Shown: piece by piece, positions 6,238-10,715 of the stretch
Layout of the letters: every line of letters begins with the position of its first letter
How positions within the stretch are numbered: the first letter of the stretch is position 1
From: Isohypsibius dastychi
Lineage: Eukaryota; Tardigrada; Eutardigrada; Parachela; Isohypsibiidae
Assembly (NCBI GenBank): GCA_034696485.1
Contig: JAQIWT010001460.1
Span: 1-10,715 of the forward strand
Direction of reading: 5' to 3'
Length of the DNA: 10,715 nt
Translations under genes and position numbers: made by a program
Notes under the pieces: generated by a model
The model's input: only the letters and a program-made list of their open reading frames with translations
Databases searched by the model: none
Told to the model about the DNA's origin: nothing

Positions 6238-8516
6238 GCTGCACGTCACTTCGTCCCTCCCGCGACAGTTCGTCCTTGAAACCATTTCGTCCTACGACAT
6301 CTGGTCCGAGGACCTCTCGTCCGAGGACAACCCGTATAGCGACAGCTTGTGCATGCCGACTTTCAGTCCTAGTTTCTTTTCGTCCTAACGACGTATCGTA
6401 CTAGAGACAGTAGGTCTTGGCGACATTTCGGCTGCTTTTCATTCAGTCCCGGAGACATTTCTTTCAAACATCAAAAACAAAAGCGAAGTGAGAAAAGGAT
6501 ATGACTCAATTAAAACCACGAGAATTTCGAAATGCAACAAATGACTATCAGACAAACAAAACGTTCACTAATGGTGCAGCTTAACTGTTTTTGCAACCTC
6601 AACCAAGAATTCGAATTTATCCGTCGGATCATACCTTTCGCAGAGGTTCATCAGACGTTGCGTGCGTTGTTCAGCCTTAGGCTTCTGCTTGACTGGACTG
6701 TCGCCGGCCAAAATTTGACGAAGTTTGGCCTCCTGCATCTTTTGCTCGTCTCGCAGGCTATCAAAGAACGAGTAAACGGAAGGACGATAGCCGTCGATGG
6801 TTTCCTGGAATGTGCGGTGCCACGCCTCGACGCTGTTAGTAGTTCGTGGCTCACCGTTTTGGACTCGATCATAGCAGTTCCACAACTCAATCTCAAATAA
6901 CGGTACTTTGAAGGCTGAAGATCTGGTGCCAGTCCCGATGTAGGTTTCGGCGAAATACTTGATGTAATCGAGAGGAATGAGCGTCAGTTTAGGTTTCAGC
7001 TCCGTCCATGCAGCGATAACCTCTCCAGGTGGAATGAATGCCAAGGCTGACATCATTTTACACTGCTGCTCGAATTCTGGCTCAGTGCGGTACCTTTCGG
7101 CAAGACCCAAACTGTTCAGTTTCCTGTACAGACTTTGCCCGAAATGGAAATTGCAACCTGTCGAACACAATGGTTTTAAGAAATCAGTTCTCACAGATCG
7201 TGGTTGGTTGCAAAATTACCCCTCATTCGAGTGTCATCGAACACTTCCGAAAATGCCTTGATCGAGGTCTTCTCGAAGTCCATCAACATCAATCCGGGAC
7301 CAGAATTGTCGTTATTACCAGTCACATCCCGAATCTTTCCTAGTGAGGTAGAGAACAGCCGCTTGTAGCTGTCTTTCTTCTTATCCTTCAAAAGGGCGTA
7401 CACAATGAGGATTGAAGCACCATGAATGACGGCGTGAATGGAGTAGACCTGGTAGAAGAGAAGTGGAGTCACTTTGAATGTACCGTCTGCGAGCCAGGTT
7501 GGACTGTTGGCAAGTTGTTTGAGACCCTCGTCAGTACTGAACACCAAAAAACGTTGCTTATCCTCTTTGCCTGAGTCATGCATGAGGAATTGCTGCCCCG
7601 AATGCGTATCCCTGCAATCAGATTTTACATTAATATTTGAACAAAGTGAACTGAACATTTTCTTCTATCAATAACTTCAGAAATAAGGTGACTCACTGGA
7701 AGTAATGATCTGTTTCAATATCAGCCACAGTTGCCGGAGCAGGCAAATTAATCTTCAGACGCTTTCGAGTACGCTGAATAGCTCGTGCCACACTTTTGTA
7801 ACGGTTTAGCTGTGGAGAAAGGTCCGCCGGCATGTCTTGAACAACAGCATTGCAGATCTGCCGGGGTCGCTCCCTTGTTTCAGTGGCTCGCTTCATCATT
7901 TCCCGTTGATATCCAAGCGCGGCTGCAGCATTACGATCTCCATGATGATTATGTTCGCCACGCTCCTCCACCACTTGCTTATTGACAATGACCAGCCTTC
8001 CCTTGCATTTCGTGTCCCGCTCCTGACATCTCCAAATTCCCTTGTCCTTGTCATGTAGGGTATGAACATATCCTTTGTAAACGGCGAGTTCCGTCGGTTC
8101 TCCGGCCTTAGTTTTTCGGGAACCAGGGATAAGTGATAAGGTGTCCATTCTAACTTGACACTCACTATTCTGCTCTGCCGTCAAGAGAAACTAAATCAAA
8201 CTGAATCGATTGCTGTCGCAGAAGTATTGATCGGAAAAGAAACACATCCTGCTCAACCGGACCAGGATATACTTCAACAATAGGGAATCCGGTTTAAATT
8301 TATCTAGGACAAAACGAGTGAGTGACCAACTGACGGTAGGGACATTGAAGTATCAAACGTATTGTCGCCAAGTACTGAATGACGGCAAGAACGAGATGTC
8401 GTCATGTCCAAAGTGTGGCAAAACGAAATGTCGCCAAGGACGAAATGTCGTTTGGACCAAATGACGAGGACCAACTGTCGTGAGACTTAAACTACATGAC
8501 GAAGTGGCAGCCTCCC
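6237..8516 (-). mobile_element. Mutator-like element (MULE), about 2.28 kb, apparently autonomous
   Basis: The element is bounded by a perfect 9-10 bp duplication and encodes a MULE transposase on the minus strand. The ends are imperfect inverted repeats. GGCTGC (6237-6242) pairs with GCAGCC (8507-8512). CACTTCGTC (6247-6255) pairs with GACGAAGTG (8498-8506). CGACAGTTCGTCCT (6263-6276) matches the complement of 8467-8480 at 13 of 14 positions. CGACATTTCG (6421-6430) is found inverted at 8424-8433 and 8441-8450. Both ends are rich in TTCGTCC/GGACGAA subterminal repeats, which could be transposase binding sites. It lies antisense within exon 2 of a Ly6/uPAR gene. The identical duplications and open transposase suggest a young insertion. 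Confidence 0.88.
6568..8148 (-). CDS. FLYWCH-MULE transposase
   Basis: There are three exons on the minus strand: 8148-7697, 7611-7220 and 7157-6568, totalling 1434 nt and 477 aa. The introns are 85 nt (CCA|GTGAGT to GATTGCAG, phase 2) and 62 nt (GGG|GTAATT to TCGACAG, phase 1). The start is the first ATG (8148). Residues about 21-70 form a FLYWCH-type zinc finger with C41, C48, H66 and H68 (WRC, CKGR, HNH), likely for DNA binding. Residues about 190-400 form the MULE (Mutator, RNase H-like DDE) domain: D193 in LADGTFK, D262 in LMLMDFEK, the C283-x2-H286 motif and E392 in NSVEAWH. All expected catalytic residues are present and no frame break is seen, so it may be active. The reaction is cut-and-paste DNA transposition in the nucleus. 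No clear poly(A) signal is visible past the stop. Confidence 0.88.
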
Positions 8517-8526
8517 ACCTCATTCG
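8517..8526 (+). repeat. Right target-site duplication of the MULE
   Basis: This second copy of ACCTCATTCG is followed directly by CAG|GTAATT, the remaining exon bases and splice donor of the host Ly6/uPAR exon 2. Confidence 0.85.
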
Positions 8527-8635
8527 CAGGTAATTTTGCTTTATCAGATGTACATCAGTTGTAACTTTTGCACTGAAAACTGAGCCGAGTCGCGCTTGAA
8601 AGATAGCCATGAGAGCCTTCCCTGCCGTCCTCGTG

Positions 8636-8872
8636 TACAGCCAAGTTCAATAATAACTGCGGTTCGACACAAACGGAGAGGCGGCGCTAGTGACGTCAAC
8701 TTGGTAATGCAGTTGATTGACTGATTAGTTACGTTCGCCTCCATTGATTAACCATACGGAATAATCGACTACCAAACCAATCAACTAAATCAATCAATCA
8801 ACTGGCCATTTCAATCAATCGCGCCGCCTCTCACTTTGTGTCGAACCGCAGTTATTATTGAACTTGGCTGTA
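8636..8872. mobile_element. TA-flanked MITE with 50-bp terminal inverted repeats
   Basis: The arms 8636-8687 and 8821-8872 pair at 50 of 52 positions, from TACAGCCAAG to GGCGGCGC. The outermost TA on each side fits a TA target duplication, giving an element of about 233 bp (8638-8870) with CAGCCAAG ends, as in Tc1/mariner-type MITEs. A second inner inverted pair, CAGTTGATTG.. at 8710-8730 against 8783-8804, extends the foldback. The interior is rich in AATCAATC. It has no coding capacity. It lies inside the 439-nt intron (8530-8968) of the Ly6/uPAR gene. Confidence 0.82.
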
Positions 8873-8968
8873 GTCCGTGCTCTCTCATTTGGGCGTGCTT
8901 GCGAGATTAGTGGCCAAGGCTTGTCTTTCGCTGCATTGATACAAGAAAAACGATAAGTTGTGCTCCAG

Positions 8969-9581
8969 GGACCACCGTGTTGCACAAAGACTGTGGGGAA
9001 ACGACGGATGCTATGACGTCGTGTGAAAAATGTGACCGTGCGGAAGTTTGCACGGGGGATTACTGCAATTTAGGCAATTTCCATAATTCGGATGCCAAAC
9101 TTCTTGTGGTAAAACGGCTACAACAGCAGCAGACGCCTGCGACACTAAGCGGACAACAGCAAATGGCGTCAGATTCAGGAAGCAGACAACAGCAACAGAC
9201 AGGAAGTGGGCTGCGCTGTTACGTTTGTTCCGATTATCAATACTTGCGTAATAAAGGACTCCCCGGCTGCGAAAACGGGACATCACTCACAGTGCAATGC
9301 GACCCCGGTTATGATTCTTGTGTGAAATATGTGAAAAGTGAGCTTCTTAAAGTAATAATATACATTCGACTCCAAAGTAAGTTTTGCTAGATGGAGTGTC
9401 ATATAAATCGTGTGCTCAAACACCATTCGACTGTGGGAAGTACGGGTTACAGACAGCCTCGTATTCCTGCCAGTCATATTTATGCGGCTCCGATTTATGC
9501 AATGGAGCACCTGAAAAGAAACGTAATTTTGTAGCGTTATGTATTGTTGCGCTGAGCTGGGTACACGCACTTCTTCACTGA
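8969..9581 (+). CDS. Ly6/uPAR gene, 3' exons: end of domain 1, Q-rich linker, domain 2, GPI tail
   Basis: Exon 3 runs 8969-9337 after acceptor GTGCTCCAG. Exon 4 runs 9391-9581, with a 53-nt intron between (AAAA|GTGAGC to TTTTGCTAG). All introns are phase 1. With the 5' exons minus the MULE and one TSD copy, the coding length is 738 nt, or 245 aa plus stop. Exon 3 starts with the last five cysteines of domain 1 (C68, C78, C81, C87, C92 followed by N). A hydrophilic Gln-rich linker follows (about 94-140, with two QQQQ runs). Domain 2 starts LRCYVC and has ten cysteines (143, 146, 160, 170, 177, 190, 197, 209, 214, 219), ending in the hallmark CN. An N-glycosylation sequon lies at N162. The C-terminus is a small-residue NGA region, a basic spacer and a hydrophobic FVALCIVALSWVHALL tail, as expected for GPI anchoring. 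The ligand or partner is unknown. Without the 5' exons this half has no signal peptide. Confidence 0.82.
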
Positions 9582-9676
9582 GAAAGCTGGTCATTTACCA
9601 AGAATTGAAGGAAATAACCAACCACCTGACACTATGTACACCATATTCAACAAAATTGCGGATGGAACTGAAACGG

Positions 9677-9682
9677 AATAAA
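9677..9682 (+). terminator. Poly(A) signal AATAAA for the Ly6/uPAR gene
   Basis: A canonical AATAAA lies 96 bp after the stop codon at 9581, a normal 3' UTR distance for a compact genome. Confidence 0.5.
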
Positions 9683-9699
9683 CCTTTCCAGCGATGGAA

Positions 9700-10715
9700 C
9701 ATGTTCTGTTACGAGAAACCAAAGCGAAGTTGGCAGAATACTGTGGTCCCCTCTAGTTAGATACCTCTCAACTTCAATACTTCCAAAACGGTGGCGTCAT
9801 TTGCGCCGTATACTTAAGGGGCTGAGCAATGTACAACGGAGGGCCCCTATCTTCTTCGATAGGCACCTACGCTAAATTGGATTGCGGTCCCCTCGCCGTT
9901 ATACCTGGTCCATCACTGGTGCCTAAGTCGGTGCTGAAACTTCGGAAAAATAAGGGGGATATTACCAATGACGCGTTTTTGACGTTAAGGCACCTCGTCA
10001 CTTTAAATAACCTCTCGAATTCGATGGATCACCGCTCATCTAACTTGAGGGGCAACGAGAATATAAAATATAGAAATTCGCTGTTGAAGTCTTCAAATCC
10101 AGTACGGAATATAGTAAACTGAACGCCGAGATCTCGAACACTAGCGAGCCTCCAGTGCTTGCGAGTAAAGTCTGTTAAACCTCATGGCACGAAGGTCAAC
10201 AACAGCGTGACAATTAGAAAAAGACTGAGCTGAGCTTCTATCGGACTCAGTGTCAGATCCTGCTTCGCAAATCGTTCCACGTAACAGGACCGGCTGTATA
10301 CCCAGGTTAAGCTATGTGCTCCGCTCCTGATGTCAGCTCACTTTCATCAAAGGGCAAACTTGAAAACAAGAGGTTTCCACTTGAGTAGTGTTTGGGGAAA
10401 AAACTTTGGTGTGTGCGGTAGAAATGTTTTCCGTACAATTCTGAACTATCCATCAAACTCAACTATCAAAACTCAGAGCTTCGTACTGTTTGAATCTGCA
10501 TTCGTTTCTTGCGCGCAGTACATGGGTGACCTTTTGGTGGGTACAAGTCCGATTAAACTTTGATCGCCAAACTAAACACTTTGATTTTTTTTCATTGAAG
10601 AATTTTATCGCTCATTTAGTGAACTAGAGTTTATACAGTACGAGGGCGAAATCCTATACTGCCTGGTCGGAATAAATCCGCCTGGCGCACGGAAAGTAAA
10701 CTCAACTAATCAAGA
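9700..10715. other. No recognisable gene; one unassigned 97-codon ORF
   Basis: The longest plus-strand ORF (ATG 9829 to stop 10122) encodes a 97-residue hydrophilic product with no motif I recognise. It has no signal peptide or good splice context and could be chance. A small hairpin CCTATC/GATAGG (9846-9863) lies within it. Two short similar strings, TGYGGTCCCCTC followed by ATACCT, occur at about 9741 and 9884. The remainder to the window end has no feature I can support. Confidence 0.4.

Noticed and set aside
6651-7343. Several plus-strand ORFs of 80-120 codons opposite the transposase
   Set aside because: They are antisense shadows of the transposase exons, which carry the family motifs on the other strand.
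9829-10122. A 97-codon ORF as a confident gene
   Set aside because: It has no recognisable motif, splice structure or composition supporting coding, so it is kept only as part of the unassigned 3' region.

Overview
The window reads as nuclear DNA of an invertebrate animal with compact introns. Seven introns can be placed by GT..AG ends and reading phase. Six have lengths of 53, 57, 59, 62, 85 and 439 nt, and the seventh runs off a partial gene. I see no operon structure, Shine-Dalgarno sites or bacterial genes. The gene content is metazoan: an XK-related membrane protein, a GPI-anchored Ly6/uPAR protein, a FLYWCH-MULE DNA transposon, a tRNA-derived SINE-like repeat and a TA-flanked MITE. I cannot name the species.

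Layout. Positions 1-560 carry a probable decayed piggyBac-like end, with a TTAA, short ACCTGG repeats, a GGGGTCA palindrome and a small basic/acidic ORF. Positions 1105-1332 are a 19-nt tandem array carrying repeated ETS-type CACTTCCGG motifs, followed by a CRE palindrome. Positions 1717-2857 (minus) hold the 5' part of an XK-related gene whose later exons are not found here. Positions 2858-4090 show no convincing gene. Positions 4226-4450 hold a tRNA-derived SINE-like element. Positions 4454-5975 are gene-poor with scattered degenerate repeats.

The core is 6006-9581 (plus): a two-domain Ly6/uPAR gene with signal peptide, twenty cysteines in two ten-cysteine modules, a Gln-rich linker and a GPI-type tail. 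A 2.3-kb MULE (about 6237-8516) sits inside its second exon, three bases from the exon's end, flanked by a perfect 9-10 bp target duplication (ACCTCATTCG). Ignoring the insertion and one TSD copy, the host exons total exactly 246 codons, all introns are phase 1, and the donor CAG|GTAATT survives on the far side. The MULE carries an apparently intact three-exon transposase (477 aa) on the opposite strand. The intron just after the insertion also carries a roughly 233-bp MITE that can form a long hairpin.

Positions 9700-10715 hold a poly(A) signal for the Ly6 gene and otherwise nothing I recognise. The main result is a recent-looking transposon insertion that breaks a cell-surface protein gene, with enough evidence left to define the pre-insertion exon.
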